A stretch of 64,000 bases of DNA from Pantoea endophytica (GCF_002858935.1 NZ_PJRT01000031.1:186001-250000); one strand, 5' to 3'; positions 1-8,351 are shown, counted from the first letter of the stretch. Notes: generated by a model from the letters alone, not told the origin. Numbers and translations are program-made.

Positions 1-308
1 TGCATTACATCCGCTTCAACGCCTGCAAAGGCATTAAAGTTGAACAGGTGCTGGATGCCATCGGCATCTCACGATCGAATCTGGAAAAACGCTTCCGTGA
101 TGAAACCGGCGACACCATTCACGCCATGATTCACCGCGAAAAACTGGAGAAAGCGCGCGAGCTGCTGGCGTGTTCTTCGCTGAGCATCAATGAGATCTCA
201 CAAATGTGTGGTTACCCGTCGCTGCAATATTTCTATTCGGTGTTTAAAAAGAGTTACGCCAATACGCCGAAGGAGTATCGGCAGCTTCACGGTGAAAACG
301 TGCTGTGA
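1..308 (+). CDS. xylR: Xylose operon regulator XylR, C-terminal part (5' truncated by window edge)
   Basis: The reading frame is open from base 3, so the gene begins before the window. The visible 101 residues form a complete AraC-type double helix-turn-helix domain, with [16 protein letters not shown] as first HTH and [23 protein letters not shown] as second. The sequence is close to the C-terminus of E. coli XylR, including its [11 protein letters not shown] and [11 protein letters not shown] segments. XylR activates the D-xylose transport and catabolism genes when it binds xylose; the sugar-binding domain lies outside the window. The selC tRNA gene follows 61 bp downstream on the same strand. 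Family is certain and the orthology call is strong. Confidence 0.93.
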   Translation, partial: HYIRFNACKGIKVEQVLDAIGISRSNLEKRFRDETGDTIHAMIHREKLEKARELLACSSLSINEISQMCGYPSLQYFYSVFKKSYANTPKEYRQLHGENVL

Positions 309-369
309 CGCACGGCTGAGATCAAGAATTCCGCCGTGATTGTCGCTATACTCCTGCGGCATCTTCAAA

Positions 370-464
370 GGAAGATCGTCGTCTCCGGTGAGGCGGCCGG
401 ATTTCAAATCCGGTTGGGGCCGCCAGCGGTCCTGGGCAGGTTCGACTCCTGTGATCTTCCGCCA
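370..464 (+). tRNA. selC: tRNA-Sec (anticodon UCA)
   Basis: The 95-nt sequence runs from GGAAGATCG to GATCTTCCGCCA with an encoded CCA end. It has the long acceptor stem, the extended variable arm and the TCA anticodon loop (TTTCAAA) of selenocysteine tRNA. It differs from E. coli selC at only a few positions. It inserts selenocysteine at UGA with SelA and SelB, implying a selenoprotein such as formate dehydrogenase elsewhere in the genome. A possible -10 (TATACT, 347-352) with a GC-rich discriminator lies upstream, and a T-run (466-471) follows the CCA end. selC is a classic integration site for genomic islands. Confidence 0.97.
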
Positions 465-482
465 CTTTTTTGTTTCATTCAG

Positions 483-1142
483 CTAACTCAACAACCCCGC
501 CCCCACATTCACCGACAATCCCAAAATCGCCAGATTGAATACAAACGAAATCACCGACTGTAATAGGGCGATTTGCCGCATATCCGTGGTGCCCGTTGCC
601 ACATCGGCGGTTTGCGATGCTACCGCGATGGTGAAAGAGAAGTAGAGAAAATCCCAGTATCCCGGCTGCTCGGGCTTTTCAGGAAAGATCATCGGCGTGA
701 CATCCTTGCTGCGCCGCAGATAGTGATGGTGCGCGTAATGCATGGCGAATGACGTCGGAAGCAGCGCCCAGGAAACCACCAAGGTTGCCGCGGTCAGCAG
801 CAGATGCAGCACGCGCGGCGTTCCCGTCAGGCTCTTCAGCGTGGTGAGTTCCATCAGAATCGCCAGAATGCTGACCAGGCAGGTGAGCGTTACCATACTC
901 AACACCAGCGTCGCGCTTTCATCCTCGATTTTAGCAATATGCGGAATATCTTTGGCCTCGGTGCCTAGCATGCGCAGCCACAGAAAAGCGAGATAGAGCC
1001 ATGCCAGCACGTTCCAGCCAATCAGCAGACGCTGCAACATGCCCAGGTGCGCAGGCAGGAAGAAATAACAGGCCACGCCAGCCACAATCGAAATCAGCAA
1101 ACGCAGGCGCGCACGAAGATAATGCATCAGAGAAAGGCTCAT
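483..1142 (-). CDS. DUF1345 family inner-membrane protein
   Basis: The 219-residue protein is strongly hydrophobic, with about five predicted membrane segments and little outside them. It carries the DUF1345 hallmark WDFLYFSFTIAVASQTADV near residues 163-181. Family function is unknown. The start is the ATG at 1142; only a weak ribosome site is visible. The gene faces selC tail to tail with a gap of 18 bp and is divergent from the RhuM gene. No operon partner is present. Confidence 0.85.
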   Translation of the reverse strand: MSLSLMHYLRARLRLLISIVAGVACYFFLPAHLGMLQRLLIGWNVLAWLYLAFLWLRMLGTEAKDIPHIAKIEDESATLVLSMVTLTCLVSILAILMELTTLKSLTGTPRVLHLLLTAATLVVSWALLPTSFAMHYAHHHYLRRSKDVTPMIFPEKPEQPGYWDFLYFSFTIAVASQTADVATGTTDMRQIALLQSVISFVFNLAILGLSVNVGAGLLS

Positions 1143-1337
1143 GGTGTCAGAGGCTTAGTGAAGGAAGGTGGATAGGTTAACTGTAGACGCTGATAAAGAG
1201 GTTGTAATTGCGGAGCACCCCAACCGTTTACCAAATCTGCTGCGCTGCAGTTGATAAAATAATCGCCAATCGACTAATGAGCTTCATTGCGTCTCTCTGG
1301 CATACTGTGCACCAGATCCTAAAAGAGCGGAGGCGAC

Positions 1338-2372
1338 ATGTCAGAGGAGCAATCCACACCATCACCAGCAGGCGAATTTGTCATGTTTGCGAGCGGCGAT
1401 GGGAAAGTGCGGGTTGAATGTCGCTTTGAAAACGAAACTCTGTGGCTTTCTCAGGCCATGATATGTGAGCTGTTTGATAAAGCGAAAGCGACCATCAGTG
1501 GGCATATCAAAAACATCTTCGAAGAGGGTGAATTGCTGGAAAATTCAGTTGTTCGGTTTTACCGAACAACTGCCAGCGATGGAAAAAATTATCAGGTTCA
1601 ATACTTTAGCCTGCCAATGATTCTCGCCATAGGTTATCGCGTCCGCTCTGCACGCGGTACTCAGTTCCGCCAATGGGCAACGCAAACCCTGCAAGAATAT
1701 TTGGTCAAGGGCTTCGTGATGGACGACGAGCGGCTGAGAAATCCGCCGGTTGGTTCATCCGCAGTACCTGACTATTTCGATGAGATGCTGGAGCGTATTC
1801 GCGACATTCGCGCCAGTGAGCGTCGGATGTATTTACGCGTTCGCGAGATTTTTGCCTTAGCGGCTGACTATCAACCTTCCCTCAAAGAGACCACGCAGTT
1901 TTTTCAAACCATTCAGAACAAATTGCACTTTGCCTGTACCGGTTATACCGCTGCCGAGCTGATTCATTTGCGCGCCAACGCCAGCCAACCTCATATGGGT
2001 TTGACCAGTTTCAAAGGTGAAGAGGTGCGCAGAAGCGATGTCACCGTGGCTAAAAATTATCTGGTTCAGGACGAAGTGAGCGAGCTTAATCGCGTGGTCA
2101 CGATGTGGCTGGATTTCGCAGAAGATCAAGCGCGCCGCCGCCAGCAGGTTTTTCTTCGCGATTGGCAGAGCAAACTCGATCAATTTTTGCAGTTTAACGA
2201 TCGCGATGTGCTGCAAGGTGCAGGTTCAATCAGTAAGAAAATGGCCGATGAAAAAGCGCAGGCTGAATACGGTCAATTCGCCGAGCAACAGCGTCGTTTA
2301 AAAGAGGCAGAAGGTGAAAACAACATTGCCGGTCTGCTGCAGTGGCAGACAATCCCTAAGAAATCGAAATGA
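1338..2372 (+). CDS. rhuM: RhuM-family protein
   Basis: The 344-residue protein matches the virulence-associated RhuM family. The N-terminal part (residues about 15-115) has the conserved ETLWLSQAMICELFDKAKATISGHI segment and the VVRFYRTTASDGKNYQVQYFSL segment. The C-terminal half is helical and charged (KKMADEKAQAEYGQFAEQQRR). RhuM was named from Salmonella pathogenicity island 3, which is itself inserted at selC. Molecular function is not established; the N-terminus resembles DNA-binding domains of Fic/Doc-associated and KilA-N-like proteins. The start has an excellent GGAGG site 4 bases upstream. Base composition is visibly more AT-rich than the neighbours, which suggests acquisition, but no integrase or transposase is nearby. 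Confidence 0.88.
   Translation: MSEEQSTPSPAGEFVMFASGDGKVRVECRFENETLWLSQAMICELFDKAKATISGHIKNIFEEGELLENSVVRFYRTTASDGKNYQVQYFSLPMILAIGYRVRSARGTQFRQWATQTLQEYLVKGFVMDDERLRNPPVGSSAVPDYFDEMLERIRDIRASERRMYLRVREIFALAADYQPSLKETTQFFQTIQNKLHFACTGYTAAELIHLRANASQPHMGLTSFKGEEVRRSDVTVAKNYLVQDEVSELNRVVTMWLDFAEDQARRRQQVFLRDWQSKLDQFLQFNDRDVLQGAGSISKKMADEKAQAEYGQFAEQQRRLKEAEGENNIAGLLQWQTIPKKSK
1547..1571. repeat. Perfect 11-bp inverted repeat inside rhuM
   Basis: AGTTGTTCGGT and ACCGAACAACT are separated by TTT within the rhuM coding sequence. The segment encodes SVVRFYRTTA, a conserved stretch of RhuM proteins, so the symmetry may only reflect codon choice. It could also fold in the mRNA. Confidence 0.5.
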
Positions 2373-2483
2373 TCGCCGCTGGGCCGCATCCCGCCCTTTC
2401 ACTCCTCAACTTATACACACCCACGCTTTACTTCCCCACCTATCTCCGCCACTTTGCTCCTTCATCGCATTGTGGAGCCAGGC

Positions 2484-3332
2484 ATGCTAATCCATCCAAC
2501 TGATACTCTGACTTTTTCCGGCAATCCGCGTCAGGCTGAGCTGCGTCAGCGCCTGCTGCAGCCGGATGCGCCGAAAGTGATTGCCGCTGCGTTAGCGAAG
2601 CAGCTGGACCGTGAAACCTTCACCCATCGCCACGCCGCCGGGCAGCTCTTCTGTTTGAAGCAGGGATTAATGACGGTGAAAACGCCGTCGGGTATTTTCG
2701 CCAATCCGCCGCGACTGGTGGGCTGGATTCCGCCCTACTTTGAACATGCGATCATCGGGCCGGGCCCGGTGCTTGGCTGGACAGTATTGGTGGACGACGC
2801 GCTGGCCGCACCCTTGCCGGATCATCCCGTCCTGCTTTCCTGCCCGTCGGTGCTGGAGCCGCTGGCGGAAAGACTGGCAACCTTGTCGCCCGATCACTGG
2901 GGCAGCGCGCGCTACCATCGCCTGTGCGAGGTGTTCCTGGATGAGTTATATGAATCGACCGAACATCCGCTGACGTTACCGCTGCCGGCGGAACCGCGCT
3001 TGCTGCAGATTGCACGCCTGTTAATGGACGACCCCGCCGATACGCGTACCGGGCCCGAACTGGCGCGCTGGGCAGGACTCAGCCCGCGCAGCCTCAGCCG
3101 TCATTGGGCCAGCGCGGTCGGCATGAGTTTGACGCGCTATCGCCAGGTTTCACGTTTACTCAAATCACTGGAAGGATTGGCCGCGGGCAAAAGTGTGCAG
3201 CAAGTGGCGTGGCAGGTCGGATTCGACAGCGTTAGCAGCTACATCAGCGCTTTTCGCAGCGCGTTTGGCTCAACGCCCGGCAAATACTTTACGCCGCCAG
3301 CCGACTCTGCGGATGCAAAAACAGCAAACTAG
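2484..3332 (+). CDS. AraC-family transcriptional regulator with N-terminal cupin-like domain
   Basis: The 282-residue protein has a sensory N-terminal half (around HRHAAGQLFCLKQGLMTVKTPSG) typical of cupin-type AraC regulators. A C-terminal AraC DNA-binding domain spans residues about 180-275, with TGPELARWAGLSPRSLSRHW and SVQQVAWQVGFDSVSSYISAFRSAFGSTPGKYF. The ATG at 2484 is preferred over the in-frame TTG at 2454 because TGGAG lies just upstream. The 3' end overlaps the convergent AraC gene by 44 bp. Targets are unknown; no obvious structural gene is adjacent. Confidence 0.85.
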   Translation: MLIHPTDTLTFSGNPRQAELRQRLLQPDAPKVIAAALAKQLDRETFTHRHAAGQLFCLKQGLMTVKTPSGIFANPPRLVGWIPPYFEHAIIGPGPVLGWTVLVDDALAAPLPDHPVLLSCPSVLEPLAERLATLSPDHWGSARYHRLCEVFLDELYESTEHPLTLPLPAEPRLLQIARLLMDDPADTRTGPELARWAGLSPRSLSRHWASAVGMSLTRYRQVSRLLKSLEGLAAGKSVQQVAWQVGFDSVSSYISAFRSAFGSTPGKYFTPPADSADAKTAN

Positions 3333-3687
3333 CAGGCCCATCAATGTCCGGCAAACTGTGCTGATATTTGCGACGGAACGCGCCTGGCGGCAGGTCGAAC
3401 ATGCGGCGGAAGGTGCGGCAGTAAGTTTGCTGCGAGTCGAAGCCATATTTGATGGCGATATCCATCAGCGGCATATTGCTGTTCAACAGCGCAATCACCG
3501 AAGCCGTTAACTTGCGCTCGCGAATATAGGTACCCAGCGCGACGCCGGTGTAACTGCGAAACAGTCGCTGCAGATGCCACTGCGAATAGCCGGCGCGGCG
3601 CGCCACGGTTTCCAGAATGAGTTTCTGTTCAATGTTGTCCTCAATCCAGAGCATCAGTTGCTGCATAAAGGCGGCGTGCATATCCAT
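3289..3687 (-). CDS. Small AraC-family regulator (MarA/SoxS/Rob-like HTH only)
   Basis: The 132-residue protein is essentially a lone AraC double-HTH domain: ILETVARRAGYSQWHLQRLFRSYTGVALGTYIRERKL, then PLMDIAIKYGFDSQQTYCRTFRRMFDLPPGAFRRKY. This is the architecture of MarA, SoxS and RamA, which lack a sensor domain and act through their own abundance. The start is set at 3687 because a perfect AGGAGG sits 5 bases upstream; a longer frame to 3738 has no such site. A pair of REP units lies just upstream. The gene converges on and overlaps the larger AraC gene. The regulon cannot be told from the sequence. Confidence 0.82.
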   Translation of the reverse strand: MDMHAAFMQQLMLWIEDNIEQKLILETVARRAGYSQWHLQRLFRSYTGVALGTYIRERKLTASVIALLNSNMPLMDIAIKYGFDSQQTYCRTFRRMFDLPPGAFRRKYQHSLPDIDGPASLLFLHPQSRLAA

Positions 3688-3742
3688 CTTTCCTCCTGAT
3701 GTCGAAATGAATACCGTGATACCGATAAATCGTCGCACATCC

Positions 3743-3784
3743 CGTAGCGGCGCGATTTATCGCGCAATAAATTGCGCCGCTACG
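3743..3784. repeat. Inverted pair of GTAG-type REP units (BIME-like), locus 1
   Basis: Two copies of a unit reading GTAGCGGCGC-(G/A)AT..AT-(C/T)GCGC face each other with no spacer (CGTAGCGGCGCG to GCGCCGCTACG). The unit has the anatomy of REP sequences: a GTAG tetranucleotide followed by an imperfect palindrome. The same unit recurs at 17886-17963, 21704-21764 and 31535-31600. Confidence 0.85.
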
Positions 3785-4001
3785 ATCAGTGCGCTCTGAA
3801 ATTTCGGTTTCAGCGATTAACTGATAAGCATTATAAGAAGACGCTCACTGGCTATGTGATGGTCAAAAGCCAATAAATAACGATAACTCGCCAATTTATG
3901 GCTGTTCCTACAGCTAGGACTCTTCGGCATCTTGTAGCCAAATGCATCATGTAATATTGTTAGTTACATGAAATGATACTTTGAGATGAAAAGGAGAATG
4001 T
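3785..4001. promoter_or_regulatory. Intergenic region upstream of the DUF1360 gene, with candidate operator
   Basis: This AT-rich stretch holds no gene that I can support. An inverted repeat, CATGTAA-(9 nt)-TTACATG, lies at 3948-3970, 31 bp before the start codon of the DUF1360 gene, where a repressor site would be expected. No regulator can be named for it. Confidence 0.35.
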
Positions 4002-4379
4002 ATGAGCAGCTTAATAATATCGAACCTGTCAATATGCCTGGCGATCGCACTGGCATCGGCCAGTATTTCCATGACAATTACCCAAACTGAGCTATTCGCG
4101 GGATTACGCGCATGGACCGCTAAAAAGAACGCATTATTGGGTCACTTGTTTCATTGCTTCTATTGCATGAGCCACTGGGTGGTATTTTTCGGCATGGTGG
4201 TTTATCACCCTGATTTATTACATAGCGGAATGGCAATTGCTGACTGGCTGATGACAGCATTTATCACCCTCACGCTAACAACCTTTATTAATGGTTTGAT
4301 GTTTAAGGTTTTCCAGGCGGCCATTACTACGCACGTCATGAAGCATGAAGCACAAATCACCTTACAAAAACAGGATTAA
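4002..4379 (+). CDS. DUF1360 family small membrane protein
   Basis: The 125-residue protein has three to four hydrophobic segments. Its GHLFHCFYCMSHWV motif at about residues 48-61, with paired cysteines and an aromatic core, is typical of DUF1360, a family of unknown function also found in phages and plasmids. A strong AAGGAG site precedes the ATG. The gene converges on an Rrf2-type regulator with 30 bp between them. The AT-rich composition differs from the neighbours and may mark acquired DNA. Confidence 0.72.
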   Translation: MSSLIISNLSICLAIALASASISMTITQTELFAGLRAWTAKKNALLGHLFHCFYCMSHWVVFFGMVVYHPDLLHSGMAIADWLMTAFITLTLTTFINGLMFKVFQAAITTHVMKHEAQITLQKQD

Positions 4380-4409
4380 CCGATGTGATGAATAACCGGG
4401 AAAAATCGG

Positions 4410-4874
4410 TTATTCACTGCATTTAGGGAAGGTATTGGACGGGAGGCCAAGTTTAGCCATTTTACTCAGATAATCGTCGCTAATATCGGCAACAGTAATT
4501 TGGCTAAAGCGCTTCAACAACAGCGCTTCCGCTTCGCTAAGGGTTTGATCGAGTTGCGCATCAACGGCATGCTCAACCAGACAAGGCGAGGGCTCCGCAG
4601 CCGGACCAATGCTAAACAGCGCTGGTGCGCCGATTGCCTGATAAACATCCAGCAGGGATATTTCCGTTAACGCCACACGCAGCTCCCATCCACCACCGTG
4701 CCCTTTTTCTGACACCACATACCCTTTATCACGCAGGCCGGACATCATCCTGCGCACCACCACCGCATTAGTGCCCAACATTTTAGCCATCGTTTCTGAA
4801 GTGGCGCGTTTAACGTGCCGATCCAGATGTATCAGTGCGTGCAACGAGCGGGACAAGCGATTATCGCGCGGCAT
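4410..4874 (-). CDS. Rrf2-family transcriptional regulator
   Basis: The 154-residue protein has an N-terminal winged helix (SLHALIHLDRH..ATSETMAKMLGTNAVVVRRMMSGLRDKGYV) and the Rrf2 wing SEKGHGGGWELRVALTEISLLDVYQAIG. It lacks the three clustered cysteines that hold a 2Fe-2S cluster in IscR and NsrR; only one cysteine occurs in that region and one near the C-terminus. It is therefore closer to cluster-free members such as YwnA. A GAGGAA site precedes the ATG. It is divergent from the acetyltransferase gene, which may be its target. Confidence 0.83.
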   Translation of the reverse strand: MPRDNRLSRSLHALIHLDRHVKRATSETMAKMLGTNAVVVRRMMSGLRDKGYVVSEKGHGGGWELRVALTEISLLDVYQAIGAPALFSIGPAAEPSPCLVEHAVDAQLDQTLSEAEALLLKRFSQITVADISDDYLSKMAKLGLPSNTFPKCSE

Positions 4875-5006
4875 AAATCATTCCTCTAAAATTCACCACA
4901 CTCTAACAAAGGAGTGAAGTGGCAACAATTTATCGCGCTATCATCGAGTCAAAAGCTTAATCATCAGCGTTTACGGATATGACACGAAAATATCAAGGAG
5001 AACACC

Positions 5007-5447
5007 ATGAAAGGAATTTACCCCGCGCAGAGGAGCGATTTCGAGGCGATAACCACGGTATGGGAAGCCTCGGTGCGGGCGACGCATCATTTCCTGCAAG
5101 ATGCGGATATCCGCGCTCTGCGCCCGTTGGTGCGCGAGCAATATTTGCCGATGGTTGAGCTGCGTGTTTATCGCGATGAACAACAGAACATCGTCGGTTT
5201 TCTCGGCGTGGCGGATAATCGGCTGGAGATGCTGTTTGTCGCGCCGCAAGTGTTTGGTCTCGGCATAGGCAAACAGCTACTGCGCTTCGCCATCGAACAA
5301 ATGAATGTCACCGAACTGGATGTGAACGAGCAGAATCCGCAGGCGCTAGGTTTCTATCAGCATCAGGGATTTGTTATCACCGGCCGCTCGCCGCTGGATG
5401 GTCAGGGAAATCCTTTTCCGCTGCTTCATCTGCGCTATGCGCCGTGA
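5007..5447 (+). CDS. GNAT-family N-acetyltransferase, YjaB-like
   Basis: The 146-residue protein has a full GNAT fold. The acetyl-CoA binding motif A is LEMLFVAPQVFGLGIGKQLL (about residues 74-93), followed by LDVNEQNPQALGFYQHQGFVITGRSPLDGQGNPFPLLHL. The C-terminal VNEQNPQALGFY..GF stretch is very similar to E. coli YjaB. The acceptor substrate is unknown. A strong AAGGAG site precedes the start. The gene is divergent from the Rrf2 regulator and ends 1 bp before the convergent LacI-type gene. Confidence 0.83.
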   Translation: MKGIYPAQRSDFEAITTVWEASVRATHHFLQDADIRALRPLVREQYLPMVELRVYRDEQQNIVGFLGVADNRLEMLFVAPQVFGLGIGKQLLRFAIEQMNVTELDVNEQNPQALGFYQHQGFVITGRSPLDGQGNPFPLLHLRYAP

Positions 5448-5448
5448 T

Positions 5449-6441
5449 TTAAATGGTCGCGCCCATTGAAAGGCGATAATGCAGGTCGACCTGCTCGATG
5501 GTGGGCTGCTGGTTGATCTTTTTCAGGATGATCTCCGTCGCCACTTTTCCCATCTCAAAGCGCGGCGTGATCACGCTAGCTAAGCGTGGCGTGGTTGCCT
5601 GACCAATTTCCAGCCCGTGAAAACCGGCAATCGCCATCGCTTGTGGCACGGCAATGCGCGCCGCCTGACACTCCTGCAGCACGCCAACCGCCAGATCGTC
5701 ATTGGTACAAAGAATCGCATCCATCTCCGGATAGAGCTGGCGCGCCAGCGTCATCATGCCGGTGCCAATCGATACCGAAGAGACCTTGTTCGGCACAATC
5801 CGGCCCGCAGGCAACCCGGCCGCTTCAACCGCATCGCGATAACCGGCGTAGCGTTGCTCATCACGGCGATCGGACATCGAACCAAAATAGATAACGCGCT
5901 GTTTGCCGCTGGCCAGCAGCATCGCCGTCATGTCGTAGCCGGCGCGATAGTTGTCGAAGCCCACATTGATGCGTCCCCGCGCCTCGGTCAGCCCCATCAC
6001 TTCCGCCACCGGAATGTTGGCGGCGTTTAGGTATTTTTCTGCGCGCACGGTGTGCACGGATTCGGTCAGAATCAGCCCTTTGATGTTAAAGGCCAGCACC
6101 GTGGCGATCTGCTCCTCTTCACGCTGGGCGTTGTAATCGTAATTGACCACCAGCGTTTGATAACCGTGCGCGCTGGTCACCGATTCAATGCCCGCCAGCA
6201 AGTCGGCAAAGATTTGATTATTAAAAGAAGGAATTAACACGCCGATGCGCGGTGGGTTCTGTTTGGTCGCTGCGACATTTTCGCTATCCGCGACGTAGCC
6301 AATTTCGGCAATCACGCTGGCGATTTTCTCCGCCGTTTCCGTTTTGACCTTTTCCGGCGTGCGCAGATAGCGACTTACCGTCATTTTGGTGACGCCCGCC
6401 AGGGTAGCAATATCGTCCAGAGTGATGCGCTGCGTTTTCAT
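5449..6441 (-). CDS. LacI-family regulator, IdnR/GntR-like
   Basis: The 330-residue repressor has an N-terminal LacI HTH (TLDDIATLAGVTKMTVSRYLRTPEKV) and a periplasmic-binding-protein-like effector domain. Similarity is strongest to E. coli IdnR and GntR, including IGVLIPSFNNQIFADLLAGIESVTS and AIAGFHGLEIGQATTPRLASVITPRF. Those proteins respond to gluconate or idonate derivatives. The divergent neighbour is a sugar-porter MFS gene, the most likely target. Effector identity is inference from family only. Confidence 0.85.
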   Translation of the reverse strand: MKTQRITLDDIATLAGVTKMTVSRYLRTPEKVKTETAEKIASVIAEIGYVADSENVAATKQNPPRIGVLIPSFNNQIFADLLAGIESVTSAHGYQTLVVNYDYNAQREEEQIATVLAFNIKGLILTESVHTVRAEKYLNAANIPVAEVMGLTEARGRINVGFDNYRAGYDMTAMLLASGKQRVIYFGSMSDRRDEQRYAGYRDAVEAAGLPAGRIVPNKVSSVSIGTGMMTLARQLYPEMDAILCTNDDLAVGVLQECQAARIAVPQAMAIAGFHGLEIGQATTPRLASVITPRFEMGKVATEIILKKINQQPTIEQVDLHYRLSMGATI

Positions 6442-6842
6442 TACGACGTCCGCAAAGAGGGGCTGATAATCAACGTATTATGCCCGTTGCCTGTTAAAAA
6501 ATGAAACGCACCCGTGCGCTCAGTCGGGTGAAATAAACCCGGCAAACCCGCGTGTTTAACAGAATAAAAATTCCAATAAAAAGCAAATTTTGCAATGCCC
6601 TCACAGCGTGAATTGATGAAAAACCTATCATTTCATTGGGCTATAAGCATACTTCTGACGACTTATTCGGCAATTTTCGCCACCCCCTTCACACTTTTCG
6701 GAAAAAATGATCCAAATGCCATCATTTAGAACATATATTCCAACACGAAGACCTCGCGTGAATAAAAGTTGAACATCGAAACCTACACCACCCTCTTTCT
6801 GGACAAGTAACGTTCAGGCCGTAGAGACAAGGGGCTATAACA
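6442..6842. promoter_or_regulatory. Divergent regulatory region between the IdnR-like repressor and the sugar porter
   Basis: This 401-bp AT-rich spacer contains no ORF that I can support. A perfect inverted repeat, AAATGAT-(9 nt)-ATCATTT, lies at 6705-6727, about 115 bp before the porter gene. No match to the GntR operator (ATGTTACC-GATAACAT type) was seen. The spacer is long for a simple divergent promoter pair. Confidence 0.4.
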
Positions 6843-8306
6843 ATGGATACCAGGCAAAAACGCTACAACATGAAGTATGTCATTCTCTGCTGTACTGTCG
6901 CGGCATTCGGCGGTCTGCTGATGGGATATGACTCTTCCATTATCTCCGGTGCAATCGAACCCTTAAGTGAATATTTCCAGTTAACGCCCGCTGAAACCGG
7001 CTGGGCCGTTTCCAATATCCTGCTCGGCAGTTTGATCGGCTGCTTTATGGCACCGCGCCTCAGCGACAAGCTGGGACGTAAAAAATCCCTCGCCATCACC
7101 GCCCTGCTGTTTACCGTTTCGGTGATCGGCACGGCGCTGGCGCATAACTTCACCGTGTTCGTCATCTTCCGCATGATTGGCGGATTAGCGATTGGCCTGG
7201 CGTCGGTAATTTCGCCTATCTATCTGGCCGAGCTTTCGCCTTCGAAGTTTCGTGGCCGTACCACCGCGCTCTATGCGGTGTGCTGCGTCGGCGGACAATC
7301 GGTGGTGTTGCTGACCAACTACTTCATCACCAAATCCACCTTGCCGGATGTGATGATCAACATGGGCTGGCGCTACATCCTCGCCACCGCGCTGGTGCCG
7401 TGCGCGCTGTTTATTTTGTTCATCGCCTTTATCCCGGAATCACCGCGCTGGAACGTGCTGAAAGGCAAGTACGATGAAGCGCTGGATACGCTGACCAAAA
7501 TCTCTAACCGCGAACATGCCGAGAGCGTGTTCAACGAAATCAAACATTCGTTTTCTGATAAAACCGCGCAGCAGCACAAATCGCGTCTGCGTCTGGATAA
7601 AACCACCATTCCATTGCTGATCGTCGGCATCGGTTTGGCGGTGGGTAACCAGATCAGCGGTATCAACGTCATTCAGTACTTTGGGCCAACCTTGCTGAAA
7701 AACGTCGCGGGCAGCACTGACTCAGCGCTGCTGCAAACCTTCTGGCTGTCGATTTGTCAGTTTATTGGCGTGCTGGCGGGGATGATGCTGATCGATAAAG
7801 TCGGTCGTCGTAAGCTGCTGCTGCTGGGCGCAATCACCTCTTGCGTGTGCCTGACCTACTCCTTCATCGCCTTCTATTACCATTTGCCGGGTATGCTGGC
7901 GGTTATTGGCCTGTTCGCTTACATGATTTTCTTCGGTATGACGTGGGGGCAGATCGTCTGGACGGTGCTGGGCGAAGTGTTCCCAACCGAGATTCGTTCG
8001 ATTTGCGTGGGGATTTCCATCTGCGCGATGTCGATGGCCAACTTTGTTATCAGCAGCACCTTCCCGATCATGAACAGCAGCCCGATGCTGCTGGATATGT
8101 TCCACGGTGGCTTCCCGCTGTTGCTGTTCGCGATCTTCTCGCTGGGTATGTACTTCTTCACCTTCCGCTATCTGCCAGAAACGGCCGGCGTGTCGCTTGA
8201 GAAGATTCATGCGTTGGTGCTGCGTAAATTTAACGTCGAAGCAGAGTTGCCGGAGACGACGTCCACCGTGAAGGCGAGCGAATCATTTGATATTCCACGG
8301 CATTAA
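6843..8306 (+). CDS. Sugar-porter family MFS transporter
   Basis: The 487-residue, 12-helix protein belongs to the MFS sugar-porter family (XylE, GalP, IolT type). Signature segments are GGLLMGYDSSIISGAI in helix 1, SDKLGRKKSL in loop 2-3, PESPRW after helix 6, NQISGINVIQYFGP in helix 7, DKVGRRKLLLLG in loop 8-9 and RYLPETAGVSLEKI after helix 12. It should be a proton symporter for a monosaccharide or polyol; the substrate is not visible. It is divergent from an IdnR-like repressor that probably controls it. The start follows AAGGGG at suitable spacing. A terminator-like hairpin follows. Confidence 0.88.
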   Translation: MDTRQKRYNMKYVILCCTVAAFGGLLMGYDSSIISGAIEPLSEYFQLTPAETGWAVSNILLGSLIGCFMAPRLSDKLGRKKSLAITALLFTVSVIGTALAHNFTVFVIFRMIGGLAIGLASVISPIYLAELSPSKFRGRTTALYAVCCVGGQSVVLLTNYFITKSTLPDVMINMGWRYILATALVPCALFILFIAFIPESPRWNVLKGKYDEALDTLTKISNREHAESVFNEIKHSFSDKTAQQHKSRLRLDKTTIPLLIVGIGLAVGNQISGINVIQYFGPTLLKNVAGSTDSALLQTFWLSICQFIGVLAGMMLIDKVGRRKLLLLGAITSCVCLTYSFIAFYYHLPGMLAVIGLFAYMIFFGMTWGQIVWTVLGEVFPTEIRSICVGISICAMSMANFVISSTFPIMNSSPMLLDMFHGGFPLLLFAIFSLGMYFFTFRYLPETAGVSLEKIHALVLRKFNVEAELPETTSTVKASESFDIPRH

Positions 8307-8327
8307 GCGGTAAGGATACGAATCTGC

Positions 8328-8350
8328 AGGGCACCCTTTATGGCGCCCTT
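8328..8350. terminator. Hairpin between the convergent MFS and ROK genes
   Basis: AGGGCACC and GGCGCCCT pair around CTTTA with one mismatch, followed by a short T pair. It lies between two convergent genes and probably ends the MFS transcript. Confidence 0.55.
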
Positions 8351-8351
8351 G

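Noticed and set aside
465..2480. attR copy of the selC 3' end marking an integrated island
   Set aside because: No second copy of the last 20 bases of selC was seen downstream, and no integrase gene is present.
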